DNA of 64,000 nucleotides, from positions 3,514,501 through 3,578,500 of the forward strand of contig NZ_CP009291.1 of the NCBI RefSeq assembly GCF_000767465.1, in the 5' to 3' direction. The stretch comes from Novosphingobium pentaromativorans US6-1. GTDB taxonomy: Bacteria; Pseudomonadota; Alphaproteobacteria; Sphingomonadales; Sphingomonadaceae. Both the position numbers and the translations under genes were made by a program. The first letter of the stretch is position 1. Every line of letters begins with the position of its first letter. Positions 28,501 through 37,232 of the stretch are shown piece after piece. Below the pieces are notes generated by a model that did no database searches, was not told the origin of the DNA, and was given only the letters and a program-made list of their open reading frames with translations.

Positions 28501-28783
28501 GGTTGCCGGGATGATGCGCCACGGCTTTCGCGGGGCTGCCGAACTGGCCGCGACGCTCGATCACCTTGGCGCCTTCGCGCATCTCTCCGCTTCGGTGCCG
28601 CCGCAGCTGTTCGATCTCTATCACGACGCGACGCTCGGCGAGCCGGAAGTGCGGGCGTTCATGGCGCGCGAAAATCCCGAAGCGCTGGCAGCCATGGAAG
28701 CCCGCTTCGCCGCGCTTCATGCCGCTGGCCTGTGGCAGACGCGGCGCAACTCGATCCTTGCCAGCCTGGGAGGCGGGCAATGA
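25505..28783 (+). CDS. cobN: Cobaltochelatase large subunit CobN
   Basis: ATP-dependent insertion of cobalt into hydrogenobyrinic acid a,c-diamide, with CobS and CobT (not in this window). The 1092 residues are somewhat shorter than the classic CobN of about 1270. Conserved blocks include HLGAHGTLEWLPGKSVALG, YPFIVNDPGEAAQAKRR, DLWGSATMRTAGEEFAMAL and the C-terminal FRGAAELAATLDHLGAFA. The stop overlaps the cobG start by 4 bases. A long open frame antisense to this gene is a base-composition artefact. Confidence 0.96.
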   Translation: MHVIFRETHGIEEASVPQDLGQAPADLVVLSFSDSDLGAFAAGWRSARDAGDSPPSLRLANLAALTHPLSVDTYVERTLAGAKAILVRIIGGLPYWTYGLQQVEALARSRGIALAVLPADGREDERLDAVSTVPVSALRELTRLCDIGGAVAARAALSRLAQAGGLLADGKTGREVRAIQALPIAGAWLPGEDTACPAAFALTASRPRVLLAFYRSYLSSADLEPFEALHAALRARGFDVLGLYVPSLKAPEVRGWVDRWVRALQPAAVINATAFSARDDEGATPLDGAGVPVFQVALATSGRQAWQDASRGLSPADLAMHVVLPEVDGRIFAGVASFKEAAARDDALEFSRSAHRAEPSRIEAIAARVAGWIALGRKPAAERRLAMVLSTYPGKGYQMAHAVGLDALASADAILADLAQAGYTVECGHDLVAGLGEATASWPLGAYRAALARLPAALQADLAEAWGDAERDPAVADGAFHFRVVELGHVLVALQPERGWSAERDEGYHDVSRCPRHGYVAFYLWLHERRVDALVHLGAHGTLEWLPGKSVALGDACWPEALTGALPVIYPFIVNDPGEAAQAKRRIGAVTLGHAPPPLAPAQQGAGLTRLEALLDEFSNADGLDPARRDRLQSAIREEAQALGLEVELGLDGATSLVEAITRIDRFVCDVKESQFGDGLHVYGRGEQGEAERSGLLAALAGRRVAAGPSGSPWRGRSDVLPTGRNLFAVDPRAVPSRTAHAQGVVLAEELVRRHLQDHGDYPRGLVVDLWGSATMRTAGEEFAMALHLLGAKPVWDNASERVTGVEILPLAMLDRPRIDVTLRVSGLFRDAFPVLASLFGMAVRALSERDETPEWNPFAGKAAAPRVYGPRPGRYGLGLRDTAETYTDEARRAAGEAWLAASDHALDGQDEAPDPAGLRERVAGADAFVHLQDLPETDLLLAADYAAHEAGFAAAQSVTGGKAALYHLDNRDPARPYARTLNEEIARVVRARAANPRWVAGMMRHGFRGAAELAATLDHLGAFAHLSASVPPQLFDLYHDATLGEPEVRAFMARENPEALAAMEARFAALHAAGLWQTRRNSILASLGGGQ

Positions 28784-29895
28784 GCGGTTTCGCGATCAGG
28801 GGCTGGTGTCCCGATGCATGGCATCCGATGGCGGCGGGAGACGGCCTGCTGGTGCGGGTGCGCCCGCGCCTCGGGCGATTGAACCGCAAGCAGGTGCTGG
28901 GCCTGTGCGATGCCGCGCTGACCTTTGGCAATGGCATGATCGACCTGACCCGCCGCGCCAACTTCCAGCTGCGCGGGGTGAGCGAGGCTGAATGGCCTGC
29001 GCTTATTGCACGGCTCGTCGAACTGGAACTGGTCGAGGCCGATCCCGTCCTCGAGAAGAAGCGCAATCTCCTCGTCGCGCCCATCTGGCAGGAAGCCGAC
29101 GATACTGCGCGGATTGCCGCTGAACTCATCGCAAGGCTCGGTGAGTTGCCGGAGTTGCCGGGCAAGGTCGGCTTCGTGATCGACGCCGGGCCGGTCCCTG
29201 TCCTGCCGGGGGAGGCGGGTGATTTCCGGATCGAGCGTGCGGCCGGCGGCAGCCTGATCCTGCGCGCGCAGGGCCGGACCGCTGGCGCGGAAGTGACCGC
29301 TGGCGCGGAAGTCGACCGCCTGATCGCCATGGCGCGCTGGTTCGCTGAAAACGGCGGGCCTGAGGCCGGTCGCATGAGCCGGTTTACAGCTGAACTTCCC
29401 GAGTGGGCGCAAGGCTCGCTGCTGCCTGCGCGGGGGTCTTGCCCCTTGCAGCCCGGCCCGACATCCACAGGTGCGGCATGGGGCGTGCCTTTCGGACAGA
29501 TCTCGGCACTGGCGCTGGCCCGCCTGATCACAGACCCGGCGGCGACGGCACTACGCACCACTCCCTGGCGACTGCTCATCGTCGAAGGCGCCGCCTTTGC
29601 GCCCGTTGAGGGGCTGGTGGACGATCCGGCCGATCCGCTCCTGCGCGTCGATGCCTGCCCGGGGGCGCCGTCGTGCCCGCAGGCAAGCGTCGAGACCCGC
29701 GCGCTGGCGCGCCGCATCGCTCCGCAGGTCACCGGACGCTTGCATGTTTCTGGGTGCGCGAAGCGCTGTGCGGCGACCGGGCGGGCCGATGTGACGCTGA
29801 TCGGCCGCGAGGGGCGATACGATCTTTCGGGCGAGGGGCGCGAGCGCCTCGCTCTTGGCCGGGACAAGGTCCTGGCTCTTTTCGGAGCAGGCTGA
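28780..29895 (+). CDS. cobG: Precorrin-3B synthase
   Basis: Oxygen-dependent ring-contraction enzyme that marks the aerobic cobalamin pathway. Its 371 residues have the nitrite/sulfite-reductase fold (FGNGMIDLTRRANFQLRGV near residue 50). A 4Fe-4S cluster site is formed by DACPGAPSCPQA and HVSGCAKRCAA. It starts at the ATG of the ATGA shared with cobN, and its TGA shares one base with the cobH ATG (TGATG). Confidence 0.94.
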   Translation: MSGFAIRGWCPDAWHPMAAGDGLLVRVRPRLGRLNRKQVLGLCDAALTFGNGMIDLTRRANFQLRGVSEAEWPALIARLVELELVEADPVLEKKRNLLVAPIWQEADDTARIAAELIARLGELPELPGKVGFVIDAGPVPVLPGEAGDFRIERAAGGSLILRAQGRTAGAEVTAGAEVDRLIAMARWFAENGGPEAGRMSRFTAELPEWAQGSLLPARGSCPLQPGPTSTGAAWGVPFGQISALALARLITDPAATALRTTPWRLLIVEGAAFAPVEGLVDDPADPLLRVDACPGAPSCPQASVETRALARRIAPQVTGRLHVSGCAKRCAATGRADVTLIGREGRYDLSGEGRERLALGRDKVLALFGAG

Positions 29896-30524
29896 TGCCG
29901 CATGACTATGAAACCGATGGCGCAGCGATCTACCGCCAGTCCTTCGCCACGATCCGGGCCGAGGCCGAGCTGACGGCCTTTTCGTCCGAAGAAGAACCCG
30001 TTGCGGTACGCATGATCCATGCCGCGGGCATGGTGGAGCTTGCCCGGCACGTCCGCTTCTCGCCGGGCTTTGCGCAAGCCGCGCGAGAGGCGCTGGCAGG
30101 CGGTGCGCCGATCCTGTGCGATGCGCACATGGTCTCCGAAGGCATTACCCGGGCCCGCCTGCCTGCGGACAATCCGGTGCTGTGCACGCTGCGCGCACCC
30201 GAAGTACCCGAACTGGCGAAGGCGATGGGCAATACGCGCTCCGCCGCAGCGCTGGAATTGTGGCGGCCGCATCTTGCGGGGGCGCTGGTCGCCATCGGCA
30301 ATGCACCCACGGCGCTGTTCCATCTGCTCAACATGCTTGAGGACCCGGCGTGCCCGCGCCCGGCGGCGATCGTCGGCTGTCCGGTCGGTTTCGTCGGTGC
30401 GGTGGAATCGAAAGCGGCGCTCTGGGCTGCGCCGCCGGTGCCGTGCTGCATTGTCGAGGGCCGACTGGGCGGCAGTGCGATCACCGTGGCTGCCGTCAAC
30501 GCGCTTGCGAGCCGCGCCGAATGA
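29895..30524 (+). CDS. cobH: Precorrin-8X methylmutase
   Basis: Moves the methyl group from C11 to C12 to form hydrogenobyrinic acid. It has 209 residues with the N-terminal YETDGAAIYRQSFATIRAE and the catalytic His in RMIHAAGMVE. CDAHMVSEGITRARL and the C-terminal GCPVGFVGAVESK are highly conserved in the family. The start is the ATG at 29895, set by the N-terminal conserved block; its stop overlaps cobI by 4 bases. Confidence 0.96.
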   Translation: MPHDYETDGAAIYRQSFATIRAEAELTAFSSEEEPVAVRMIHAAGMVELARHVRFSPGFAQAAREALAGGAPILCDAHMVSEGITRARLPADNPVLCTLRAPEVPELAKAMGNTRSAAALELWRPHLAGALVAIGNAPTALFHLLNMLEDPACPRPAAIVGCPVGFVGAVESKAALWAAPPVPCCIVEGRLGGSAITVAAVNALASRAE

Positions 30525-31258
30525 CTGGGGGCGTGACCTGCGGCACCGTCCATGGGGTCGGCCTCGGTCCGGGCGCAGTGGACCTGCTCAGCGTGCGGGC
30601 CGACCGGCTGGTGCGCTCCGCCCGTCATGTCGCCTACTTCCGCAAGGCCGGCCGGCCGGGACAGGCGCGCCGCATTGCCGATGAACTGCTCCGTCCCGAC
30701 GTGATCGAGATTCCGCTGGAGTACCCGGTCACCACCGAGATCCCCTTCGACGATCCGCGCTACAAGGCCTGTCTTGCCGAGTTCTACGCGCAGAGTACCG
30801 AGCGTCTTCTGGCGCTCGCCCGCGAAGGTGAGGACATCGTCGTCCTGTGCGAGGGCGATCCCTTCTTCTACGGCTCGTTCATGCATCTGCATTCGCGGCT
30901 GACCGGGCATGTTCCGGTCGAGGTCGTGCCAGGGATCACCGGCATGTCGGGGGCGTGGAATGCGACCGATGTGCCGATCACATGGGGCGATGACGTCCTG
31001 ACCGTCTTGACCGCGACATTGCCCGAGGCCGATCTGGAGAGGCGCATCCGCGATACCGATGCGCTGGTGGTGATGAAGATCGGGCGCAACCTGGCCAAGC
31101 TGCGCCGCGCCGTCGCCGCGGCCGGGCGCGAGCAGGATGCGTGGCTGGTCGAGCATGCGGCGATGCCGGACCAGCGCGTGACCCGCCTTGCCGAGGCGGA
31201 GAACGTGACGCCCTATTTCTCGATCCTGCTGATCCACGGTCAGGGACGCCGCCCGTGA
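30521..31258 (+). CDS. cobI: Precorrin-2 C20-methyltransferase
   Basis: SAM-dependent tetrapyrrole methylase making precorrin-3A. It has 245 residues. The N-terminal GTVHGVGLGPGAVDLLSVRA, VVLCEGDPFFYGSF (the glycine-rich SAM motif) and VVPGITGMSGAW identify the C20 type. It overlaps cobH and cobJ by 4 bases each. Confidence 0.96.
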   Translation: MTGGVTCGTVHGVGLGPGAVDLLSVRADRLVRSARHVAYFRKAGRPGQARRIADELLRPDVIEIPLEYPVTTEIPFDDPRYKACLAEFYAQSTERLLALAREGEDIVVLCEGDPFFYGSFMHLHSRLTGHVPVEVVPGITGMSGAWNATDVPITWGDDVLTVLTATLPEADLERRIRDTDALVVMKIGRNLAKLRRAVAAAGREQDAWLVEHAAMPDQRVTRLAEAENVTPYFSILLIHGQGRRP

Positions 31259-32049
31259 GCGGGACGCCGGTAGTGAGCGGGGCGCAGGATCGGGGCCGGG
31301 TCTGCGTCGCCGGGCTGGGGCCGGGCGACGAGGCGCTGGTGACCGGCGAGGTCACTCAGGCGCTGTCCGAGGCAACCGATGTGATCGGCTATATCCCCTA
31401 CGTTGCGCGGATTGCGCCGCGCGAAGGGCTGCGGCTGCATCCTTCGGACAACCGGGTGGAACTGGATCGCGCGCGCCATGCGCTCGACCTTGCCGCGCAG
31501 GGGCGTCGCGTCGTCGTGGTGTCTTCCGGCGATCCGGGCGTCTTCGCGATGGCCTCGGCCCTGTTCGAAGCGCTGGAGGCGGGGCCTTCTGCGTGGCTCG
31601 ATATCGATATCCGCGTGCTGCCCGGGATTACCGCTATGCTTGCGGCAAGCGCCCGCGCCGGAGCGCCCTTGGGGCACGATTTCTGCGCGATCAACCTTTC
31701 GGACAATCTCAAGCCCTGGGACCTGATCGAGAAGCGCCTGCGCCTCGCCGCCGAAGCGGACTTCGCGATGGCGTTCTACAACCCGCGCTCCGCGTCGCGC
31801 CCCGCAGGTTTCGCACGGGCCCTGGAGGTTCTGCGCGAGGCTTGCGGGCCCGAGCGGCCGATTCTCTTCGCCCGCGCCGTCACCACGCCCGACGAGGAAT
31901 TGCGCATCGTGAGCTTGCGTGAAGCGCGGCCGGAGATGGCCGACATGCGCACCGTAGTAATCGTGGGGTCGAGCCGCACCCGCATCATCGCGCGCGAGGC
32001 CGGGCCGATTCTCTATACGCCGCGTTCAGCCGTGGAAGCTGCCGCGTGA
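31255..32049 (+). CDS. cobJ: Precorrin-3B C17-methyltransferase
   Basis: Methylates C17 with ring contraction to give precorrin-4. It has 264 residues, begins at GTG (overlapping the cobI TGA), and carries VAGLGPGDEALVT, GYIPYVARIA, VVSSGDPGVFAMASA and the FYNPRS block typical of CobJ. The first 12 or so residues are unconserved. Its 3' end overlaps the antisense cobK gene by 37 bases. Confidence 0.96.
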   Translation: MSGTPVVSGAQDRGRVCVAGLGPGDEALVTGEVTQALSEATDVIGYIPYVARIAPREGLRLHPSDNRVELDRARHALDLAAQGRRVVVVSSGDPGVFAMASALFEALEAGPSAWLDIDIRVLPGITAMLAASARAGAPLGHDFCAINLSDNLKPWDLIEKRLRLAAEADFAMAFYNPRSASRPAGFARALEVLREACGPERPILFARAVTTPDEELRIVSLREARPEMADMRTVVIVGSSRTRIIAREAGPILYTPRSAVEAAA

Positions 32050-32774
32050 TCCAGCCAGTGCAGGACCTCAAGCGGATCGTGGACCTCGCGCCGTGCGGGA
32101 ATGGCGGGGCGGTCGATCATCACCACCGGCAGGCCCAGTTCGCGTGCCGCCACGAGCTTGGCCTGCGCGCCGGTTCCTCCGGCATTCTTGCACACGACGA
32201 GTTCGATGGCGTGCTCGCGCATCAGCCCGATGTCGCCGTCGACAGTGAAGGGCCCGCGATCGACGACGAGGCTGCGGCGCGGCAATGGCGGCGGGCCCTC
32301 GGGGGCATCGACGAAGCGCAGCAGGTAGTGATGCTGCGGCTGCGCGGCGAACGCGCCGACATGCATGCGGCCCAGCGCCAGCATGACCCTGCGGGCAGGC
32401 CCGGCAAGCGAGGACACAGCGGCGGCAACGTCCGCCACGTGACGCCAGCGATCGCCTTCCTGCGGTTCCCATGCCGGACGGGTGAGGGCGATGAGCGGCG
32501 TTCCGGCAAGCTGCGCGGCGGTGACGGCATTGGCGCTCATGGTTGCCGCGAAGGGGTGCGTCGCATCGATGAGGTGGGTCACCCGGTTTTCCCGCATCCA
32601 GTCGGCAAGGCCCTCGGCACCTCCGAATCCGCCGACGCGTACCGGGACCGGCTGCTTACGGGGGCTGGTGGTGCGTCCCGCGTAGCTGAGCGTCGTGGCC
32701 ACGCCGGCATCGGCAAGCAGGCGGGCCAGAGCGCTTGCCTCGGTAGTGCCGCCCAGCAGGAGAACTTTCGGCAT
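32013..32774 (-). CDS. cobK: Precorrin-6A reductase, antisense within the cob operon
   Basis: NADPH-dependent reduction of precorrin-6A to precorrin-6B. The 253-residue protein has an N-terminal VLLLGGTTEASALARLL, THLIDATHPFAATMSANA near 80, and VCKNAGGTGAQAKLVAAREL near 210. It is the only cob gene here on the minus strand. Its 3' end overlaps cobJ by 37 bases, and its ATG (32772-32774) shares two bases with the cobL ATG (32773-32775). It therefore needs its own promoter inside cobL, or is transcribed antisense to the operon. Confidence 0.95.
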   Translation of the reverse strand: MPKVLLLGGTTEASALARLLADAGVATTLSYAGRTTSPRKQPVPVRVGGFGGAEGLADWMRENRVTHLIDATHPFAATMSANAVTAAQLAGTPLIALTRPAWEPQEGDRWRHVADVAAAVSSLAGPARRVMLALGRMHVGAFAAQPQHHYLLRFVDAPEGPPPLPRRSLVVDRGPFTVDGDIGLMREHAIELVVCKNAGGTGAQAKLVAARELGLPVVMIDRPAIPARREVHDPLEVLHWLDHAAASTAERGV

Positions 32775-33999
32775 GGCTGACACTTCCTCCTTCACTGGCC
32801 CCGGTCGGTGGCTGACGATCCTCGGCATCGGCGAGGATGGGGTGGAGGGGCTTTCGGCCCCCGCGCGTGATGCACTTGCGCAGGCCGAACTGGTGATCGG
32901 CGCCCCCCGGCACCTTTCGCTGCTGCCCGCGCTTAGTTGCCGCGTCGAGGAATGGCCAGTGCCCTTTGCGCTCGGCATCGAAGGGTTGCTGGCCTATCGC
33001 GGGAAGCGCGTGGTCATGCTCGCTTCGGGCGATCCGTTCTGGTTCGGCGGCGGAGCCTCGGTTACGCGCCATCTCGAAGCGGGCGAATGGATCGCACATC
33101 CCGTGCCCTCGACGTTCTCGCTGGCCGCCTCGCGCCTGGGATGGTCGCTGCAGGATACGGTGTGCCTGGGCCTTCACGCCGCGCCGCTACCGCGTCTGCG
33201 CCCGCATCTGGCTGTAGGCCGCAGGATGCTGGTCCTGCTGCGGGACGGGGATGCTGTGCGCGATCTGGCCGCCTATCTGGGCGAGCATGGCTTCGGTCCA
33301 TCGGATCTCCATGTCCTCGAGGCGCTGGGCGGCCCGCGCGAGCGCGTGCGCCGCGTGCGGGCTGACGCATTTGCTTTCGGCGATGTCGCTCACCCCGTCG
33401 CGGTCGGCATTGCCTGCGCCGGGCAGGGGCGCGCCTTGCCTTGCGCCTCGGGACTGGCCGACGACCTGTTCGACCACGATGGCCAGATCACCAAGCGCCC
33501 GGTACGCGCCCTGACGCTTTCCGCGCTTGCCCCCGTGGCGGGTGAGACCTTGTGGGACATCGGCGCGGGATCGGGCTCGATTGCGGTCGAATGGCTGCTG
33601 CGTCATCCGGCGAACCGGGCGGTGGCCTTCGAAAGCGATCCGGTTCGGGCGGAGCGGGCCCGGGCCAATGCCCGTGCGCTTGGCGTCGACCGGCTCGAGG
33701 TGGTGACCGGCCGTGCCCCCGGCATTCTCGATCAGCGACGGGACGATGCGCCCGATGCCGTCTTCATCGGCGGGGGGCTGTCGCAAGCGCTGCTGGAAAG
33801 CCTGGTGACCATACTTCCTGCCGGAACCCGGCTCGTCGCCAATGCCGTAACGCTGGACTCGGAAGCGCTGCTGGCCCAGTGGCAGGCGGAGAAGGGCGGC
33901 GATCTCCTGCGGATCGAACTGGCCCACGCCGCGCCGCTCGGCAGTCGCCGGGGCTGGCGAGCAAGCTTTCCCCTCGTGCAGTGGAGCGTTGTCCTGTGA
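32773..33999 (+). CDS. cobL: Precorrin-6B C5,15-methyltransferase (decarboxylating)
   Basis: Bifunctional 408-residue protein. The N-terminal CbiE-like methylase (about 1-205; [27 protein letters not shown]) and C-terminal CbiT-like methylase (about 215-408; [29 protein letters not shown]) together methylate C5 and C15 and decarboxylate C12. The ATG at 32773 overlaps the divergent cobK start codon, so little or no leader separates them and the ribosome-binding site lies in cobK antisense sequence. The end overlaps cobE by 4 bases. Confidence 0.96.
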   Translation: MADTSSFTGPGRWLTILGIGEDGVEGLSAPARDALAQAELVIGAPRHLSLLPALSCRVEEWPVPFALGIEGLLAYRGKRVVMLASGDPFWFGGGASVTRHLEAGEWIAHPVPSTFSLAASRLGWSLQDTVCLGLHAAPLPRLRPHLAVGRRMLVLLRDGDAVRDLAAYLGEHGFGPSDLHVLEALGGPRERVRRVRADAFAFGDVAHPVAVGIACAGQGRALPCASGLADDLFDHDGQITKRPVRALTLSALAPVAGETLWDIGAGSGSIAVEWLLRHPANRAVAFESDPVRAERARANARALGVDRLEVVTGRAPGILDQRRDDAPDAVFIGGGLSQALLESLVTILPAGTRLVANAVTLDSEALLAQWQAEKGGDLLRIELAHAAPLGSRRGWRASFPLVQWSVVL

Positions 34000-34367
34000 T
34001 TGTCGCCGGTTTCGGTTTCCGGCAGGGCGCGACCCTGCAGTCGCTGGAGAACGCGCTGGCGCTGGCGCAGCAGTTCTCGCCGCGCGTGACCCTGCTCGCC
34101 ACAGCGGCGGACAAGGCGGCGAGCCCGGAATTGGCGCGTCTGGCGGCAGTTCTGGGCCTTCCGCTGACCGGCGTCTCGGCGCAGGTGCTTGCCCGCATCG
34201 CCACGCCCACCCAGTCGGATGCAAGCCTTGCCAGCCACGCAACCGGGAGCGTGGCCGAAGCCAGCGCCCTGGCCGCCGCCGGCCCCGGCGCGCAGCTGAT
34301 CGCGGTGCGCCACATTTCCCCCGACCGCATGGCGACATGCGCCATTGCCCAAGGATCGATCCCATGA
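33996..34367 (+). CDS. cobE: Cobalamin biosynthesis protein CobE
   Basis: A 123-residue protein matching CobE, equivalent to the C-terminal domain of CbiG. The N-terminal [34 protein letters not shown] and [17 protein letters not shown] are recognisable. Its exact role in the aerobic pathway is not settled; CbiG in the anaerobic pathway opens a lactone. Start is GTG at 33996 (GTGA overlap with cobL) and the end overlaps cobM by 4 bases. Confidence 0.88.
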   Translation: MIVAGFGFRQGATLQSLENALALAQQFSPRVTLLATAADKAASPELARLAAVLGLPLTGVSAQVLARIATPTQSDASLASHATGSVAEASALAAAGPGAQLIAVRHISPDRMATCAIAQGSIP

Positions 34368-35149
34368 CCGTACACTTCATCGGCGCCGGCCCCGGCGCGC
34401 CCGACCTCCTGACCTTGCGCGGGCGCGATCTGATCGCGGCCTCGCCGGTCTGCCTCTATGCCGGGTCGCTGGTGCCTGCCGCAGTGCTCGATCACTGTCC
34501 TCCCGGCGCGCGCATCGTCAACACCGCGCCGCTCGATCTCGACGCGATCATGGAAGAGTTCGCCGCGGCCCATGCTGCCGGTCACGATGTGGCGCGGCTC
34601 CATTCGGGCGACCTTTCGGTATGGTCGGCAATGGGTGAGCAGCTCAGGAGGCTGCGGGCCTTGGACATTCCCTTCACCGTGACGCCGGGCGTGCCCGCTT
34701 TCGCGGCAACCGCAGCAGCGCTGGAAACCGAGCTGACCTTGCCGGGCCTTTCGCAGTCGCTGGTCCTTACCCGAACTTCGGGCCGGGCGAGTGCGATGCC
34801 GGAAGGGGAGAGCCTGATCAATTTCGCAGATACCGGCGCGACGCTGGCGATTCACCTCTCGATCCATAACCTGGCCCGGGTCGTGGCCGACCTGACACCG
34901 GCCTATGGACCCGACTGCCCGGTCGCGGTCGTCTGGCGCGCAAGCTGGCCCGACCAGCGGATCGTGCGCGGCACGCTGGAAACCATCGAGGCAGAAGTTG
35001 CTGGCAGCATGGAGCGCACCGCGCTGATCGTCGTCGGGCGAGTGCTGGCGGGGGAGGGCTTCGATGAAAGCTGCCTCTATTCCCCCGGCTATGACCGCCG
35101 CTTCCGGCCGCAGGATGCATCCTCGCGCTTTGCCGGAGGCATCGCATGA
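34364..35149 (+). CDS. cobM: Precorrin-4 C11-methyltransferase
   Basis: SAM-dependent methylation of C11 to precorrin-5. It has 261 residues with [18 protein letters not shown] at the N terminus, [39 protein letters not shown] and [13 protein letters not shown]. Overlaps of 4 bases join it to cobE and cobB. Confidence 0.96.
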   Translation: MTVHFIGAGPGAPDLLTLRGRDLIAASPVCLYAGSLVPAAVLDHCPPGARIVNTAPLDLDAIMEEFAAAHAAGHDVARLHSGDLSVWSAMGEQLRRLRALDIPFTVTPGVPAFAATAAALETELTLPGLSQSLVLTRTSGRASAMPEGESLINFADTGATLAIHLSIHNLARVVADLTPAYGPDCPVAVVWRASWPDQRIVRGTLETIEAEVAGSMERTALIVVGRVLAGEGFDESCLYSPGYDRRFRPQDASSRFAGGIA

Positions 35150-36453
35150 GCACACCCGGACTGCTCGTCGCCGCGCCCGCCTCGGGAACCGGAAAGACCA
35201 CTGTCATGCTCGGCCTGCTGCGCGCATTGAGCGAGGGCGGCGACACGGTCCAGCCGTTCAAGAGCGGGCCGGACTATATCGATCCCGCGTTCCATCGGGC
35301 GGCCTGCGGGAATGCCTCGTTCAATCTCGACAGCTGGGCGATGGACTCAGGCTTGCTGGATGCCGTCGCGGCGATGGCAGCCGAGGCGGACATCTGCGTC
35401 GCCGAGGGCTCCATGGGCTTCTATGACGGCGTCGCCACGCGCGGGGCGACCGGCAACGGCGCCAGCGCGGACATCGCCCGGCGCATGGGCTGGCCGGTGA
35501 TCCTGGTCCTCGATGTGTCCGGCCATGCCCAGTCCGCCGCGGCGACGGCGCTGGGGTTTCGCCGTTTCGATGCGCGCATCCCCTTCGCCGGGGTGATCCT
35601 CAACCGTGTGGCAAGCCCGCGCCATGAACGCCTTGTCCGCCGGGGGATGGAGGCCATTGGAATGCCGGTGCTGGGCGCATTGCCTCGGCGCGGCGACCTG
35701 ACCTTGCCGGAACGCCACCTCGGGCTGGTGCAGGCTGCAGAGCAACCCGAGCTCGACCGCAAGATCGCCGATTATGCCGCCTTCCTGCGCGAACATGCCG
35801 ACCTTCCGGCGATCCGCAAGGCGGCGAGGGCGCTCGAGCGCGGAGAGGGGTCGGGCCTGCCGCAGCCTCCTGCGCAGCGCATTGCCTTGGCCCAGGACGA
35901 GGCCTTTTCCTTCATCTACCCGCACATGCTGGAAGGCTGGCGGCGCGCAGGCGCGCAGATCATGCCATTCTCTCCCCTGGCCGACGAGGCACCCGACAAA
36001 AGCGCGGACTTCGTCTGGCTGCCGGGCGGCTACCCCGAGCTTCACGCCGGCCGGATCGCCTCGGCGTCGCGCTTCCTTGCCGGTCTGCGCCGCCATGCCG
36101 AGGCCCGTCCGGTCCATGGCGAATGCGGCGGCTACATGGTGCTGGGCGAGGCCCTGGTCGACAAGGAAGGCGCGCGTCACCCGATGGCCGGCCTGCTTGG
36201 CCTCGTGACCAGCTACGCGCAGCGCAGGATGCACCTGGGCTATCGCAGTGCGCAGTTGCTGGGACCAGTGGCCAACCTGACGGCGGGGACCCGTCTGCGC
36301 GGTCATGAGTTCCATTACTCGACGATCCTCGAGCAGCCCGACGAGCCGCTGGCCGCAGTTACCGATGCCGACGGTAGCGTCGCACCCGAAACCGGGTCGC
36401 GGCGCGGCCGGGTGACCGGCACGTTCTTCCACCAGATCGCTCCCTACGCATGA
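35146..36453 (+). CDS. cobB: Hydrogenobyrinic acid a,c-diamide synthase
   Basis: ATP- and glutamine-dependent amidation of the a and c side chains before cobalt insertion. It has 435 residues. The N-terminal P-loop [11 protein letters not shown] is followed by [13 protein letters not shown], and the C-terminal glutamine amidotransferase domain has the nucleophile Cys in [12 protein letters not shown]. Near the C terminus GHEFHYS is the family block. It overlaps cobM and cobF by 4 bases. Confidence 0.95.
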   Translation: MSTPGLLVAAPASGTGKTTVMLGLLRALSEGGDTVQPFKSGPDYIDPAFHRAACGNASFNLDSWAMDSGLLDAVAAMAAEADICVAEGSMGFYDGVATRGATGNGASADIARRMGWPVILVLDVSGHAQSAAATALGFRRFDARIPFAGVILNRVASPRHERLVRRGMEAIGMPVLGALPRRGDLTLPERHLGLVQAAEQPELDRKIADYAAFLREHADLPAIRKAARALERGEGSGLPQPPAQRIALAQDEAFSFIYPHMLEGWRRAGAQIMPFSPLADEAPDKSADFVWLPGGYPELHAGRIASASRFLAGLRRHAEARPVHGECGGYMVLGEALVDKEGARHPMAGLLGLVTSYAQRRMHLGYRSAQLLGPVANLTAGTRLRGHEFHYSTILEQPDEPLAAVTDADGSVAPETGSRRGRVTGTFFHQIAPYA

Positions 36454-37232
36454 TCGCGCTCAGCCTCATCGGGATCGGCACCGGCAATCCCGATCACCTG
36501 ACCATGCAGGCGCGGCGGGCCATGAACGAAGCCGACCTGATCCTGCTGCCGCGCAAGGGTGAGGCGAAGGCGGACCTGCTCGACTTGCGCCGGGGCATCT
36601 GCGCGCAAGTGCTGGAGCGGCCCGTCCGCGTCGTCGAATTCGACCTTCCGGTTCGGGCTACGCACGGCGATTATCTTGAAGCGGTCAACGACTGGCACGA
36701 TGCCATCGCCCGGGCGTGGGCCCGGGAAATCGCACGAAACCTGCCGCAAGGCGGGCGTCTGGCGCTGCTCGTCTGGGGCGATCCCTCGCTGTACGACAGC
36801 ACCTTGCGCATCGCCGCGCGCCTGCAGGATGACGGCATGGATCTGAAGATCGAAGTGGTCCCCGGCATCACCAGTATCCAGGCCTTGACCGCCGCCCACG
36901 CGATTGCGCTCAATCGCCTTGCCGAACCTCTCGTCGTGACCACCGGCAGGCAGTTGCGTGAAGGCGGCTGGCCGACGGGAACCAATGTCGTTGTCGTGAT
37001 GCTCGACGGCGGCTGCGCCTTCGAAACGCTTGAGGCGGAAGGCATCGAAATCTGGTGGGGCGCTTATCTGGGTATGGAACAGGAAGCCCTGATCCATGGT
37101 TTGCTTTCGCAGGTGGGCGCGCGCATCGTCACTGCGCGCAAGGCATTGAGGGAGCGCCACGGCTGGATTATGGATACTTACCTGATGCACCGGAATGTGA
37201 ACGATAAGACCGGGGCAGGAGGGGCCTCTTGA
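36450..37232 (+). CDS. cobF: Precorrin-6A synthase (deacetylating)
   Basis: C1-methylation with loss of acetate to form precorrin-6A, a step specific to the aerobic pathway. The 260-residue protein starts LSLIGIGTGNPDHLTMQA and carries LVWGDPSLYDSTLR, VVPGITSIQALTA and MLDGGCAFE. The start overlaps the cobB stop (ATGA) and the end overlaps the TTG start of bluB (TTGA). Confidence 0.95.
   Translation: MIALSLIGIGTGNPDHLTMQARRAMNEADLILLPRKGEAKADLLDLRRGICAQVLERPVRVVEFDLPVRATHGDYLEAVNDWHDAIARAWAREIARNLPQGGRLALLVWGDPSLYDSTLRIAARLQDDGMDLKIEVVPGITSIQALTAAHAIALNRLAEPLVVTTGRQLREGGWPTGTNVVVVMLDGGCAFETLEAEGIEIWWGAYLGMEQEALIHGLLSQVGARIVTARKALRERHGWIMDTYLMHRNVNDKTGAGGAS

Noticed and set aside
25976..28780. 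Very long minus-strand open frame opposite cobN
   Set aside because: cobN is unmistakable on the plus strand; long antisense frames are expected in high-G+C DNA. The translation shows no domain. The same holds for long antisense frames opposite accA/accC, the SpoIIE phosphatase, the chemoreceptor, the P450 and the sulfatase.
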